Below, piece by piece: positions 47,201 to 58,667 of a stretch of 58,667 bases of DNA. The stretch is from Hypholoma sublateritium FD-334 SS-4. Its lineage: Eukaryota > Basidiomycota > Agaricomycetes > Agaricales > Strophariaceae. Location of the stretch: positions 181,826-240,492 of the forward strand of contig KN817579.1 in assembly GCA_000827495.1 (NCBI GenBank). Reading direction: 5' to 3'. Made by a program: the position numbers and the translations under genes. Under the pieces are notes generated by a model. It ran no database searches. It was not told the origin of the DNA and saw only the letters and a program-made list of their open reading frames with translations. Positions within the stretch are counted from its first letter, which is position 1. Each line of letters begins with the position of its first letter.

Positions 47201-50200
47201 ATAATGAGCGGGTCAGTCTCCACACTGACATGCGCGTCTCACAAAATATTGGAGCCATCGGCGCGCCCTAAGCGATATCGCTATGGGAAGCCCATCCGTA
47301 CCATAGTGCGAAGAACAGGAAATGCACGCGCTCCGTGCCACAAGGACACGTCAATATGAAAATAGGAGGATAGAGCGCGCCGGTGTCCACATGCAGCGCA
47401 CGATCGCACACAGAGTACGATAGGTAAGGCCCAGATCGTATATCGAGTGTCCCAGCGGTGTGCGGTGTAGAAAAACGAGACCACGAAGAGGTAGATGGAG
47501 GCGGGCGCAACCTCATGCAGTGCGCAGATCGCAGTGAGCTGGCTGGCGGCGGATGCGCGAGACAGCGAGGTCTGAAAGGAGTGAAATGCTGCGCCGAGCT
47601 ATTACATGCGTGATAGGTGGGCGTGAGGGGGTGTAAATGTACACTACACAGTGAGGCATCGTAGCTTTGTCCTGGCGCACAAATGCAGCCCACACGCGCG
47701 CGCAGCGCGCCGCTGTCTGGGCGCGGCTGCAGCGGGTGTTGTGACGCGAGGCATGTGTTGCCGTCCCGGGGCCAAGACGGGAGGTGCGTGTGGCTGGACG
47801 GATGGGTTACACTGGGCGGGGTGGTTGGGTGTTTTATGGAAGGAGGACAATGGGTGCAGCTGGAGATGACGATAAGGAGATGGACGAGCGGACCGGGGTA
47901 TATTCCCACGGACCACGTTGCGTGATTTCGCCGAGCGACATGCCGCACAGCCCCACCCGCCGTCCCGCCACCGCCGCGTCTCTCCACCATGGCCCACGCC
48001 TAACACCCGCTGCGCCCCTCTCCTTCCGCCCCCCTGCGTCCTCCCCCATATGTCCAGGTGTTAATAGTATCTGCTCATGCGTCGCCCGCTGTCCCCGTGC
48101 GCCCGGCTGCGTTTCATTCAGGCGCCTGCGACACCCACTGTGAAACGCCGCCGCATACAATCGAGATCGCGCAGCGCCGAGAAACGGGCGTGTTTAGCGT
48201 GTACCCCGCCCGTGCTGCGGATAAACTGTGTAGGCTCCCATGCGCGTTGATACCGTGCTGTTTAAGAACATTGGAGACCCCGCGCGCGCATTACAGAGAA
48301 CCTTGAAGTCATCGAAGATATTGTAAAGTCCCGGCTTGCATATGCGCGCGAACTAGCCGCATGTCTGCTTCACTGTTCGATTGAATTGTAGTGCGTACTC
48401 CCAAGTCCAAGAAACTGTCGCATTAATATTTATTACGTAGGTAGACACTCTAAATACTGCAATGCAAGGCGCTGCGTACCACCGAGACGGCACCGCGCGG
48501 TGCAGCGCACATCACAGCACCGCGCCATCCGGCGCCTGACCGATGTCACACATATTCCCCGGCTCGGACTCATGTGCTGCGCAGCTTCAGCAGGCAGCTC
48601 GTGAGCGCATAGATATTTCGTGCAGCGCAGCTGCTATGAGCGGGATGTTCACACCACGGTACAGCCGCTAGCACGACGTGCGAGAAAAAAGGCGGGGCGC
48701 TTACCGTGCATCAACACCGCGTGGCGTCTTTCTGCTTTGGAATGCGCTGTGTGCGGCGCCGTCTCGAGTTCAATGGGGAACTTACCTGGCGAATGCGCTC
48801 GTAATTCGGACACGCATGCGGTGTACTGGGTGGGACGACGGGTGACAGACAAGCGCAAGTACGGGTGCGCGCCCGTTCTCGGTACGCACAGGGGAGAACA
48901 AGGAGACCAGAAAAGGCGGAACGTACGCGTGGCATTCTTCAGAATATCCCGTTTGCGAGAGGATGATCGGCAGTGCGCCGATGATTGGGGGCGGCGCACA
49001 GCGTGCGCGGAGATACGTATACGACAGTGTGTGCATTTGAGCGGCACGAGACAGTCCTGGGAGAGGCTAGGCGCATGAGTGGTGTGCTACGCCACATGCG
49101 CACAGCGCGCCTGATGGTCTCGGCTGAATCCACCAGGCGAGGCGTACCCGTAGCAATGTACCTCGGCAGATGTCGTTTTCGGAAGCCAGTTAATGGGCCG
49201 CGGAGTCGGTGACAGTCGGCGGAAAGTGGTGGCATGGGGGAGGAGAGGTAGGGATTAACTGCACACCAGGCTACAAGTGGAAAATCGAGAAACAGGCAAG
49301 TTAAAGTCCACGGTGCTGTACGGACACGTTGGCAAGAGCATATATTTTAAAAATTGTAAAGTGTACATATATGCGAAGAAATACTTTTGGTGGCATGGAA
49401 GACGTCGTAGTAAATAGTAAAACGCAGAAGGCATTTTGGATGTACATGTCAAAATACTACGCTTTGGTATTTAAGTGCATTGTGATCACTGCCACGGGCC
49501 CAACCAAGGTATTGCTTGCGAGATGCTTTGTCCAGTAAATTAAGCCACGATTACCTATTTGGTACCGTATAAAGATTATCATAAACAGCAAAGCGTATGG
49601 CCAAAATCGGTATTTACAGCCCGTTTTAATTCTGGCTGTAGCCTGGAAAACAATCCACGCTAATTTAACAGACAGAAGGCAAAAGTTTATAGGAGGGAAT
49701 TTTATACAAGTATACTAAGATGCGACAATCCAAAGTACTATAACATTCGCCCAAAAACGGTAGTAGGAAAAGAAATCTCAGGCCTCACGGCCATGACAGC
49801 GACATACTTATCCGAGTCGGCCGAAGGCCCGGGACGACGGGACCGCGGATAAAATTAGCACACTACGCACCTCAGCGGCAGGGCGAAACAGGAAGGACAG
49901 CGAGAGTGTTCAGCCCACACCGAATGAATACCCCGGCCAGCGACCGTTAACAGTCATGGCCAGATGACTGCGAGCGCCGGCGCGTGCCAAGCGCACAATC
50001 ACAGTATAATCGGATGTGATATTGAACCTCTGCTGCCGTTGCCGTCCAGCGAAGCGCTCGGGGGGCGTGCGGTATATGGCCGCCGGTCCAGCCACGTCCA
50101 TGGAGGAAAACAGAGCGAAAAAGGAACCGCGAGCACGCACCGGAGTCCCACGCAGAAAGGTTCCATGGATCCACCCTTCTTAGCCCCCGCACCGTGCGAT

Positions 50201-51960
50201 GCACAGCCTCTTCGTGGCGAGCACAGCCTTGCGGATAGGGAGCGATCAGGTGCAGTGCTGTGCCAGATATGACATGATCGACGCCAAGCACAGCCTGCGA
50301 AACAAGCGCCCGTAGCCGCTGCGCGAAAGAGCGAATTTTTGCGGCGGTGGAGGTGGGGAAGGATGTCAGCACGGATTCTCCGCGCTATCATGCCCTTGGC
50401 CCACCTGCTTTTGTACCCGTTCCCACTGGGCGCTGACACATCACTCGCTTGGTGTCCCACCCAAAAAAATCGCCAAGGTCACGGCTTTGCACACCTTAGA
50501 CGCTCAAGTGACCGTGCGAGTTCTTGGTGCAGAAACTTATGCGGGCGGTCAATAAGAAGAAAGGGGAGCATGTGCATGTAGACAAGAATATATTATCAGC
50601 ACGTCAAAACGCCGCGCAGCAGCCACGAGACCACCGCCCGTCTACGCCTCCTCCATCCGGAGAGTAACACGTCCGACACCTTATCGCACGCTGAGCGCTG
50701 AGACTCCGATTATCTACGCCTTCTTGCTCGACTGGGCGGATTATCCAGTCCATACGACACGGGAACAGCTCATCGTAGGTCCTTCTGACTTCAGATAAAT
50801 AGCATATCAATCTGCGGCTATGGTTTCGGTGTCGCGCTCAAGCGTGCTACAGCGCGGCGAGAAGCATGATGAAACAGCGAAGCTGTATATTTATATCACT
50901 ACAGTTACTACGTACTTACATTTGGATGATATTAGATTCCCTCTCCACAGACAGAATTCAATCACCCCAGAATTTGCCTGAATCATGATGTAACAACGCT
51001 GATTGTGTCCATAATTAACGGCCTCGCCGAGTGCGCCCATGATATGGATTGAGCCGTTAATTCAAGGTGATTGCAGCGTCCAGGAATTTGGGGGTAAAAC
51101 ATGCATATGCTTCCTCACGAGCGACGTACAGTACGTAGTTTACGAAAGACAATCGATTGGACGCTAGAAATAGCCTGTGGGCGCTGCGCGCGACGTCTAT
51201 CTACAGCGTGACTGGCCACGGGCACGACGGGTTGACGTTGCCGCGCGCTCAGATGTCGTTCCCTCCCCAGCGGACGAGTAACGCATCTGGGGTTGTGACA
51301 AATCTCCTGCCTCCGGGAATATATCCGTACCTGGTGCGATCAAGATCCAAGGCCCGTAGAATGAAGAAATATTATAGCGTTGAAGGGAAGGTTCGAACAA
51401 CAGGCAGGGTCAGCGCGAGCTTTTGAAGTTTCAAGTTTCTGTTCCCGTCACGCAGAATGCTCAGCGTGTCGAGCAGGTACTGCATCGCAGGTGAAACCCA
51501 GTAGCCGAAGGCCCGAAGCGTCCCAGAAATTAATTCGCGCGAGCGGCGTCGAAGCGGTCGAGCCTGGGCTGATTTGAATGAACACATTACGCGTGACAGG
51601 CGCCTAACGAATCCGCAGCACCGAGATGCGCGCAAGACGTACGCACACAGATAGCCCCACGCAGCATCCCACGAGGCGCTTATCCAGCCCGCAATGTGGC
51701 CTGGGGCGTACAGCGGGCGTGGCGGACGAGCAAGAAGACGGCGCGCAGGTCAACGAGCGTGGGATAGGCAGTATTCCGCACAGCGCATCCCGGCAGCAAT
51801 GAACAGACCGCATATAGCAAGCAAAGAGAGGGGTCCTGGAAGCGCGCTGCAGGCGGCCATATGCCCCAGCTGATAGCAGAGGCGCCCGTGCGGGATGCAG
51901 GGAAGACGGCATTCTTGATCTGCGAGGGTCGGCTGGAGGGACGGCCGACAGATGGTGTTG
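44270..51960. repeat. Decayed mosaic of GC-rich subtelomeric repeats
   Basis: GC-rich islands (about 44.3-46.1, 47.2-49.1, 49.9-50.6 and 51.2-52.0 kb) alternate with AT-richer DNA. Recognisable fragments of the arrays to the left include GGACCATGCCCGGCGTAGCG at 45232, CCAGGCGAGACATCCCCG at 45427, GGGGGCGCG...GACGGCGGCGGG near 45486-45505, and the CTTACCGTGCAT module at 48699. Overlapping Arg/Pro-rich frames on both strands lack family signatures, so I call no genes over this 7.7 kb. Confidence 0.65.
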
Positions 51961-52502
51961 GTGGCGTACTTAGACCACAGGACGAGGGGGTCAGAGGCGC
52001 TGCGCAGTCAGGGCACGCGATCTAACAAAGAAAGTCGTGATCGGCACGATGTAAGAATAGATAGTGTACTAAACCAATGTACTGCGGCGCGACATAACAG
52101 CCAACGTATAGGACAGACTTTGAAGTCATTAATGGACATCAACATTACAAGACTTACATATCTTCACGATCTGTCCTTGCGCTTCACGCCACTCTGATGA
52201 GTCTCGCAGATCCTGCAGAGTTCAAAAGACAATAGGATTAAGGCAGCGAGATTATTATACGTTACGTGCCAGGGATAGCTTTACATCATTTGATAACAGC
52301 GTCCGAGAACAGCAAAAAGAAAGATCACACACTATTCGAGAGAAAGTAATACATGCACAGCGGTGCGGTCCAAGAGCAGAGAAAGCGAACATACAAAGGA
52401 AGCACTAAAGATACAGGGGAGGTGCGGGGAGCCATATAAAAAGACACGGAGATTTCGGCATTACAATTCGTTGGGGGTGGGGTTCGTGAAATACATGCGC
52501 GC

Positions 52503-53651
52503 TTAGGCGCAGGCGGCGACATGGCGCCAGGAGCCGACATTAATGGCTGCATTTTGGGTGTGGCGAGGTGCGCGGGCGGCGACGGGGGTGCGGTAGCGCG
52601 GAGTCGAGGCGTGGGCGGGGGGAGTCTTAGACGCGGGCGCGGCGCCGAGCATGACGCCGCCGGTGAGGACGGTGCTGACGCCGCCCTGGTACAGGTACTT
52701 CGTAACCTCCTTCTTGCTCGAGTCGACGACAACCAGGGCGCTGTCGGGCTCCTCGACGAAGGTGGGCGCGGGTGCTTGGACGTGGGCGGGGCGGGCTTCG
52801 GCGGGGCGGGCTTCGAGGAAGGGGGCGAGTGGCCGGCGCGGAGCGACAAATTCACGGGCGGCAGGGGCGGCGGCGGGCTTGACTTCGACAGTATTGCACT
52901 CATCGACAGAGCTCGCGGACGACACGCTCTCCACGCCCGCGGAGAACATCGACGAGCGCGAGCTCGGCCGCGAGCTCGTCGCAGGCGACGGCGTGCGCGG
53001 CGCCCCTCGTGCGGACAGCGGCGACGCGCAGCCACCAAACGCAGGCCGCGCGGGCGCAAAGTTNGCGCGCGTGGGCGACGGCGAGAGAATCCCCGCGTGC
53101 GAGCGCGCGAGGCGCGCAAAGAGCTCGTCCGCGTCTGCGACGTGCGTCGCGTCGAGCAGCCGCTGTGCAAGGGTACGCGTCTGCGCCCGGGCCTGCGCGG
53201 AAGCTACGGTGGCCTGGAGGCGCCGCCCGAGCCTGCTGATGGGGACCTGGTCTTCAACCGGGTCTGGGCGGGCGGCAGGGGCCAGCTTCGTGATGGGAGC
53301 GGGCGCAGGGACCGGGGAGCGGTCCGCCCAGACGAGCACGGTGTGCGGGTGCAGCCCAGCGTATTCTGCGCGCACGGCGCGGGGCGTGATGACGAGCACA
53401 AACTCGCGAGGAGCGAGGAGCGCCATCCAGTCCGCCCAGGCGACGCCGCCGCCGACGGCCGCTGCGTACACGGGGCGCGGGGGGAGGCGGTTCGGCGCGA
53501 ATGGGAGGACGAGCGGGGCGCTTGAGCAGGCGGCGTGGAGGGTGCTGCGCAGGACTACTTGCAGGGCGGCGACGCGGACGGGGGCAAATGCGAGGATGAG
53601 CGGGCGCGTGAGGAAGCGCGCGGCGTGTTCGATGCATTCGGTGCAGGACAT
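52503..53651 (-). CDS. Intronless 382-aa protein, possible BTG/Tob anti-proliferative-like domain
   Basis: A single uninterrupted frame. The N-terminal part (1-112) starts MSCTECIEHAARFLTRPLIL. Its segment LPPRPVYAAAVGGGVAWADW (57-76), followed by LAPREFVLVITPRAV and a HTVLVWAD strand, resembles the second half of the BTG/Tob fold (helix, then LP-x-E-hydrophobic-W/V-x-D/T-P). The middle is Ala/Arg/Ser/Pro-rich and disordered. The C-terminus has a distinct LVVVDSSKKEVTKYLYQGG and VLTGGVMLG segment (about 305-340) that looks conserved. BTG/Tob proteins recruit CCR4-NOT deadenylase; that role here is a guess. The overlapping long frames in other phases are Arg/Pro-rich shadows. One base is ambiguous (53064). 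High-GC coding DNA beside GC-rich repeats, but with far more protein-like composition. Confidence 0.68.
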   Translation of the reverse strand: MSCTECIEHAARFLTRPLILAFAPVRVAALQVVLRSTLHAACSSAPLVLPFAPNRLPPRPVYAAAVGGGVAWADWMALLAPREFVLVITPRAVRAEYAGLHPHTVLVWADRSPVPAPAPITKLAPAARPDPVEDQVPISRLGRRLQATVASAQARAQTRTLAQRLLDATHVADADELFARLARSHAGILSPSPTRXNFAPARPAFGGCASPLSARGAPRTPSPATSSRPSSRSSMFSAGVESVSSASSVDECNTVEVKPAAAPAAREFVAPRRPLAPFLEARPAEARPAHVQAPAPTFVEEPDSALVVVDSSKKEVTKYLYQGGVSTVLTGGVMLGAAPASKTPPAHASTPRYRTPVAARAPRHTQNAAINVGSWRHVAACA

Positions 53652-56600
53652 TTTATGTCGTAAGATGTTCGTTGGTGTGTAAGGGTTCGACCTGCGATTT
53701 GAAGAGAACTGAGGTGATTAAATTTGAAGGTCGAAAGTATTGTCTTGATGGGCGTCTATAAGGTAATCTTCGAGATTGTTAGAAACAGAAGTCGACAGTT
53801 AGATACCATTCCTCAATGCTCACCTTGAAATATCCGTAAAAGCTGTAGAGAGGCTTGAGAAAGTTGCGAGAAACGAATCCGAGATGGGTAGGCTGGTCAG
53901 GGGAAACATGGTGAGGAATCCGACAGAAGACACCTTCGGCTTTATGTATTGAACACGTACCATTGTCCGTTCAAGCGTTTTGGCATCGCGACCGACGCGA
54001 CGTGTGAGGCCAAGGCAGCACAATGGTTGTTTGGCCACTGCCCCTCGCCTATTTGGCCTCACGGCACAGCCAAACAAGCACCAAATGCGGCAACGCCCGT
54101 ACGCCCGAGGCCCCGCGCTACAATTGTGCGCTCGCTCAGCGCTCAGCGCTTCAGCGTACGCCTGAGCCTCATATTAAACCATAGAATATATTCTGCCTTT
54201 ATTCTCTTGAAAATGATCCCTCAAATTATTGACATTTAGTACTTCCATTTTATTGCTGAGTTTCGCGAACGCTGCGATGCAACTGCGATGATGTAGAAGA
54301 CCAGAAGCGGGCTTCCTGCTCTATCAATATACACCGGCTGGCTCTCTATGTAAATTATGTGCATGATTATATTTTTAGCCAGCTCTCACCGTGGCCCAAT
54401 AAATCGCAACTGCCTTCGCTGCGCCGTAAGTGGCCTCAGAAATGAGTCTGACCAAATCCAACGAAACTTAAGTGAAGCGGTCGCTTTGCCCACACATAGA
54501 AAAGGACGATCTCCACATCGCTGATCACGGACAGCCTCCGTTGGCCTGGCATGAACAATGGGCGCCGGGTGCCCGGCGATGGCTGGCGTTGGCATAGCGT
54601 CCTATGCTCTGCCTGCGCGTCAGCCGTCAGACGCGCCGCTTTGCGCAACGACCTGCGACTTCTCACTGCAGCGCCCGTGTCCCAGAGCTAGCATGCAATG
54701 ACGCAGACGAACGCGTGAGGGCGCGAGCGTGTCGTGTGTATGCGTGCAGATGTCAAGTATCTGATGACGAGTATCTGGATATGAGATATTAGTATTTACA
54801 GTAACATGTAGTTCACGGGGACATCCCATGCTACGCTATGTCGATAGCGTTTCGTGCAGGTCCTCGTAATATTGAGTCGCTTGATCGGGCCTCTACGTTT
54901 ACTAATCGCGCGTCAATCCGGAAGCGCGTCGGTCATTGGCGCAGGTATAGCTCTCGCCGCGGTTCGAAAGTTCAGCCGTGAGTCCATGCCTTCATTCGGT
55001 GTGCGCACTCTGCGCGACACCTCGAGGCTCGCGATCACGTTGAAGTTCGGAGTACGTAGCTAAATAAATATATTGCGGAGGTGTGCAGTTGGGGGATTGT
55101 CGGAGTAGGAAAGCTCGAAGCTCGTTGATGCTTTAGAAGACATGGGGTGACAGACATTCTCTAACCCAGACCTGGGTGCTATTAAACGTAAGGTCGACCT
55201 ACGCGGATAGATGATATTCAAGACAATTTATTTGTATTGTTCTGAAATTATTGGCGTCGAAAGAACTACTGTAAACCAATAGACTTCGAAATAAACATAA
55301 CAGCTACGATTTATAAGTAGACGGACAGCTGTAATATATATGCTGAACTATCTCTGTAAATGTACCGTGTGCGGGTCTGAGACGATGGCTTAAAATATAC
55401 AGCGCAAAAGACGTTATATGTCACAGAACTGAGGGCCTTGTGAACTTCGAATCCCGACAGATCATCGTCGAGGGCAGAATTTTTTTCTCGTGGGACTATG
55501 ACTTCATAATTACAGGGCTACACGTTCCGTTCCATTCAAAGACTCACAATGTCCCAAAATTCCACTAAAACACGCAGACACCGCCCTGCTGGACGATCCA
55601 TCGTTGGGGCACAGAATAGCGTAGATAAGCCTCATGTACATCTATCAGAATGGAACTACAAGGTAAAAACATGAGAAGTATCATCCAATTGAAGTCCAAC
55701 TTTTATCACGCGTGATTTTACGTGGAATCAGGAGAAGGCTCGATAATGAGCGGGAATTCTCATGATTTGATTGCATGTCCTGAGTACACATCAGCGCAGA
55801 ATGTCAGCGTACAGCGCGTTGTGAAGTGAGCGTGCTTGACGCGCTGCACGTACGTATACAATCAGCGCGTCTGTCATATTAGTATTACATACGTGCGCGA
55901 CCCACTAATCTTAGCGCACGGAGGCTAATGTGCCTCTCAGCCCGCTTCAGGTATGTGATAAAAAATCTACATATATCTATTTACTCATTATCGGTGACTC
56001 ACGCTCTTTCCGAGCTCAACGTAATCTTGTTAATCACTGCCTCGGTTTCCTACGCAGGAAGTTCGAGCAGCGCCCCAACCGCTTTGGCTGTCCCCACGGC
56101 TCAAATCTGCAGCCAAATCAAGCCGACAGTATAACGGGCGCGTATAACGGGCGCCGTGGTAGCACACGCTCGCTCGCCGGCGTATAAGTGAGCCATCTGG
56201 CCATCTATGTACTCGCGCATTGACAGAGAAGCCCCGCGCGCAGATCCGCGGGGCGAGCCGCTATCACCTCCCACAGATCGACTCGGGGACAGCACGCTGG
56301 GCATCAGCTGCCTCGTTTCTGGCTCTGGAACCCGTGCCGCGTGTGCGCGTCCATCTTGACATGTCCCGCGCTATTCATAGCCTCCCCCATAGCCGTATGT
56401 CCATATCTAGTAATTTACCAGCTGCAAATCCATCATCTGCTCACGTCGCGGGTAGGCGGTGGGCGCTGGAATGTGGTCTCGCGTTCTATAGGCCAGCGAA
56501 TTGCACTGGCGCTCCCCCACAGAGCTGCGTTGACTCGCGGGAGGCACGTAATGTGCGACCGAAATTAACGATATCTGTGAGAAGATATCTAATTAGCCAC

Positions 56601-56837
56601 ATTTAGCAATGACTCGAAGTATTGCTGAGAGCCGTCCTCAAACCAGTTAATACGCCTCGGCATGGGCTGTATTCAGTGGAGAGCGAACAGCCTTTCTTGG
56701 CCTTTGAATGTGGAACGGTATTTTAAACAGTACAATAAGTGCAACATGGTTTTTAACATCCCACATCAGGACGGCATAGCGCTATAGATACACTGCAAAC
56801 GTACACAGACCACTCACCCTTCCATCCGCATAACACC
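53652..56837. other. Intergenic, no supported gene
   Basis: About 3.2 kb of mostly normal-composition DNA. A short GC-rich patch with repeated AGCGCTC units (54138-54156) is visible. The frames at 53820-54077, 54854-55063 and 56220-56606 lack motifs or introns that would support them. Confidence 0.55.
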
Positions 56838-57203
56838 ATGCTTCACCACTCAACACGCAGCTCACAAGATTCCAACGCCAAGCGCCCGCTCACTCGCACC
56901 TCTCGTATACGCACCGCACGTCCAAGGGGATGTTACGGAAAGAACAAAACGGAAGAGCAGCGTATCGACTTTCTCAAAAGCTTCAAATACGCAAAGTCGG
57001 TATCAGAGCAGGCGGTCGACTGCGGTGCCTGTGGGCAACACATCCAGCTCGACAAGCGCAACGGCTACAAGTATTACGCTGAAAACTGGACAAAGCATCT
57101 CAATACCAAGAAGTGTATAAGAAAGCAGCAGCTATTCGAGAGCGCGGAAACTCAGGTCCGTGAAGCTTTTGAACGGTTTCCAAATGCTCGCGCTGACCGG
57201 TGA
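56838..57203 (+). CDS. Small CCHC-type zinc-finger protein, telomere-proximal copy A
   Basis: A 121-aa frame. The Ser/Arg-rich basic N-terminus is followed by TEEQRIDFLKSFKYA and a compact finger C62-x2-C65-x21-H87-x5-C93 around GQHIQLDKRNGYKYY. This resembles BED-like fingers found in many basidiomycete proteins, which suggests DNA binding. The neighbour at 57829 is a paralog with identical cysteine/histidine spacing. An alternative 3' structure is possible: a donor after CAG at 57153 (GTCCGTG) and an acceptor near 57222 would replace the last 16 residues. Function unknown. Confidence 0.7.
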   Translation: MLHHSTRSSQDSNAKRPLTRTSRIRTARPRGCYGKNKTEEQRIDFLKSFKYAKSVSEQAVDCGACGQHIQLDKRNGYKYYAENWTKHLNTKKCIRKQQLFESAETQVREAFERFPNARADR

Positions 57204-57828
57204 CCATTGATGTTTATTACGCAGAATGCGGCGATGATTCTCATTGGCATGGGATCTAAACCTATGTTGACCTCGATAGGTTGACATACCGTTCTCATCA
57301 TATATTTCTTTTATAGCTTTGTACCCTACTGTATTGTCGCCATCCAAATGCTCTATGTCCAATTAATATTCTTTCTATGTTTCTATTCTCCTCGCCAAGT
57401 GTTTATAATATTGATCTTTCAATCCGGAATCTCCTAGTCTCTCAGAAAATCTGATCCAATTTGAGTCCTACAAAGGAGGTTCACGGTTCTAGTTCGTTCG
57501 CAAGGATGCCAGATGCCGCGCGGCAGGCACCTATGGGATCAATTTGATTCGGAGATAATCATACTAAGAACACGCATAATTAACCACATTTGGATGCATC
57601 TAGATGTGTTACAAAAGTAGCAAGGTTACGTTACAATGGCTAGTCTGCAGCATAGCAAAAACACCCACTCGCAGACGGCGGATGTTTAAAACCCTCATGA
57701 TTAGAACGTGAAGTCGATTCAATAATCGCCACTCCTCGAAACACATCCAGTATTCTTGTCTCTAGTCAGTGCTGTCGCCTCGTGTACCTCTACAGTTAAT
57801 ACGCCCCGCAAACACAGACAAGCACTGC
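57204..57828. other. Spacer between zinc-finger paralogs
   Basis: AT-rich with no open frame of note. It contains the promoter of the second copy (a TTTAAAA motif lies near 57685). Confidence 0.5.
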
Positions 57829-58200
57829 ATGGCTCATCACGTCCGCCGCGGCAACGTGCCCACAGAGAATAGGTGCGCAAATGGTGTGTCGAAAGCGCGC
57901 GCTACAAGGATGGCGCGCTCCAACAAGACTATCGAGGAAAGGCTGGAGTTTCTGAAGACACATAAATATGTGCAAGCCTTCGGAGAATACTGGGCCCAGT
58001 GCGCCGCATGCGGACAGAATATCAAGCTCGACAATCGGAACGAGGCAAAATACTTTCCTAATTCGCTGAACAAGCATCTCAATACACGGAAGTGCAAATC
58101 TAAGCAGCGTGTACTGCAGCATCAGGAGACGAAGGAAATATTGGAGGTCAGTAATGTTTTCATTCGGAACGACGCGGATCTGACGAGGCTACGAGCGTAG
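57829..58200 (+). CDS. Small CCHC-type zinc-finger protein, telomere-proximal copy B
   Basis: A 123-aa frame. The start at 57829 (MAHH) is preferred over 57769 because it aligns with MLHH of copy A. The finger is C58-x2-C61-x21-H83-x5-C89, with GQNIKLDNRNEAKYF and KHLNTRKCKSKQ matching copy A closely, preceded by TIEERLEFLKTHKYV. Substitutions are spread over the whole length while the ligands are kept, which indicates an old duplication under constraint. A splice donor-like GTCAGT at 58147 with an acceptor at 58184-58188 could give another C-terminus. It is the last gene before the telomere, ending 373 bp from the array. Confidence 0.7.
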   Translation: MAHHVRRGNVPTENRCANGVSKARATRMARSNKTIEERLEFLKTHKYVQAFGEYWAQCAACGQNIKLDNRNEAKYFPNSLNKHLNTRKCKSKQRVLQHQETKEILEVSNVFIRNDADLTRLRA

Positions 58201-58573
58201 ATCGCCCATTTTATGGTTCAGTTGCGAGACGGAATCCACTGACACATTCTGAGGAGCAATATACCTGCTAGTAATTTCTTAATCATGCTGCATCGATGCA
58301 TTATCTTTTGTGAATTCTTTTTATGTAATTATTTGTACAAACATACACCCTATATGTATCGCATTTGTTGTAAGAAATATGAAGGTGTAAGCAACCTAAA
58401 TTTATACGTGAAAATCTCCTCTTACGTCATACAGTCATAGACATTGGCTGTAATATGCGTGGTGGAACCTACTGCGCACACGGTCGGACCCGTCTAGTCA
58501 ATGCCGCCGCACTGGCCATATTTCTGCTGCACTCTACCCGTTCCTGCGTGGGTGGACGTTGGTGGTATGTTTG
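58201..58573. other. Telomere-adjacent unique sequence
   Basis: No gene; AT-rich then mixed. The telomere array begins directly at its end with no degenerate TTAGGG variants in between. Confidence 0.6.
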
Positions 58574-58667
58574 TTAGGGTTAGGGTTAGGGTTAGGGTTA
58601 GGGTTAGGGTTAGGGTTAGGGTTAGGGTTAGGGTTAGGGTTAGGGTTAGGGTTAGGGTTAGGGTTAG
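58574..58667 (+). repeat. Telomere, (TTAGGG)n
   Basis: Fifteen perfect TTAGGG units plus TTAG run to the end of the window without a variant. The G-rich strand reads toward the end, as expected for a right-hand chromosome terminus. Confidence 0.99.

Noticed and set aside
6750..51960. CRISPR-like arrays or rDNA in the repeat blocks
   Set aside because: Repeat units are long, irregularly spaced and diverged, the organism is a eukaryote, and no conserved rRNA core sequence is visible.

Overview
The window is the right-hand end of a fungal chromosome. It finishes in an uninterrupted (TTAGGG)n telomere array (58574-58667). The genes carry many 46-65 bp GT-AG introns with CTAAC/CTAAT-like branch sites, and the gene families (Plavaka transposase, DUF6532, bicupin oxalate decarboxylase, M36 fungalysin, FuA-type GST, Rlm1/MEF2-type MADS protein) point to an agaricomycete basidiomycete, plausibly a wood-decay fungus. 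That taxonomic call is inference. Because most genes are heavily split, I reconstructed them exon by exon; the reading frame closes exactly across every proposed intron.

Layout. (1) 1-3.9 kb: an etherase-like glutathione S-transferase (minus) and a four-exon small secreted hydrophobic protein (minus). (2) 6.7-14.5 kb: a CpG-rich block with no believable genes, built of diverged direct repeats and broken by an AT-richer gap holding a 60-bp tandem duplication. (3) 15.9-27.7 kb: a gene island with oxalate decarboxylase (21 exons, 449 aa, plus), a MADS-box factor (649 aa, minus), a divergently oriented single-pass membrane protein (447 aa, plus), fungalysin metalloprotease (18 exons, 598 aa, minus) and one doubtful ORF. 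(4) 28.2-30.2 and 39.7-43.5 kb: a second GC-rich repeat family, split by a 9.56-kb AT-richer segment bounded by imperfect inverted repeats. (5) That segment (30174-39736) holds a coiled-coil/low-complexity gene, a Plavaka (CACTA-like) transposase with a single in-frame TGA, and a DUF6532 gene disrupted by a 394-bp hAT-like MITE with a perfect 8-bp target-site duplication. (6) 44.3-52 kb: a decayed mosaic of the GC-rich repeats. (7) 52.5-53.7 kb: an intronless 382-aa gene with a possible BTG/Tob-like domain. (8) 56.8-58.2 kb: two paralogous small CCHC zinc-finger genes, the last genes before the telomere.

Functionally the gene island looks secretory and degradative (oxalate turnover, extracellular protein digestion, detoxification) alongside regulatory and membrane genes. 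The rest is subtelomeric repeat and transposon territory. The most interesting leads are the composite Plavaka element with two passenger or accessory genes, the nested MITE, the Glu-to-Asp change in the oxalate decarboxylase catalytic lid, and the telomere-proximal zinc-finger pair.
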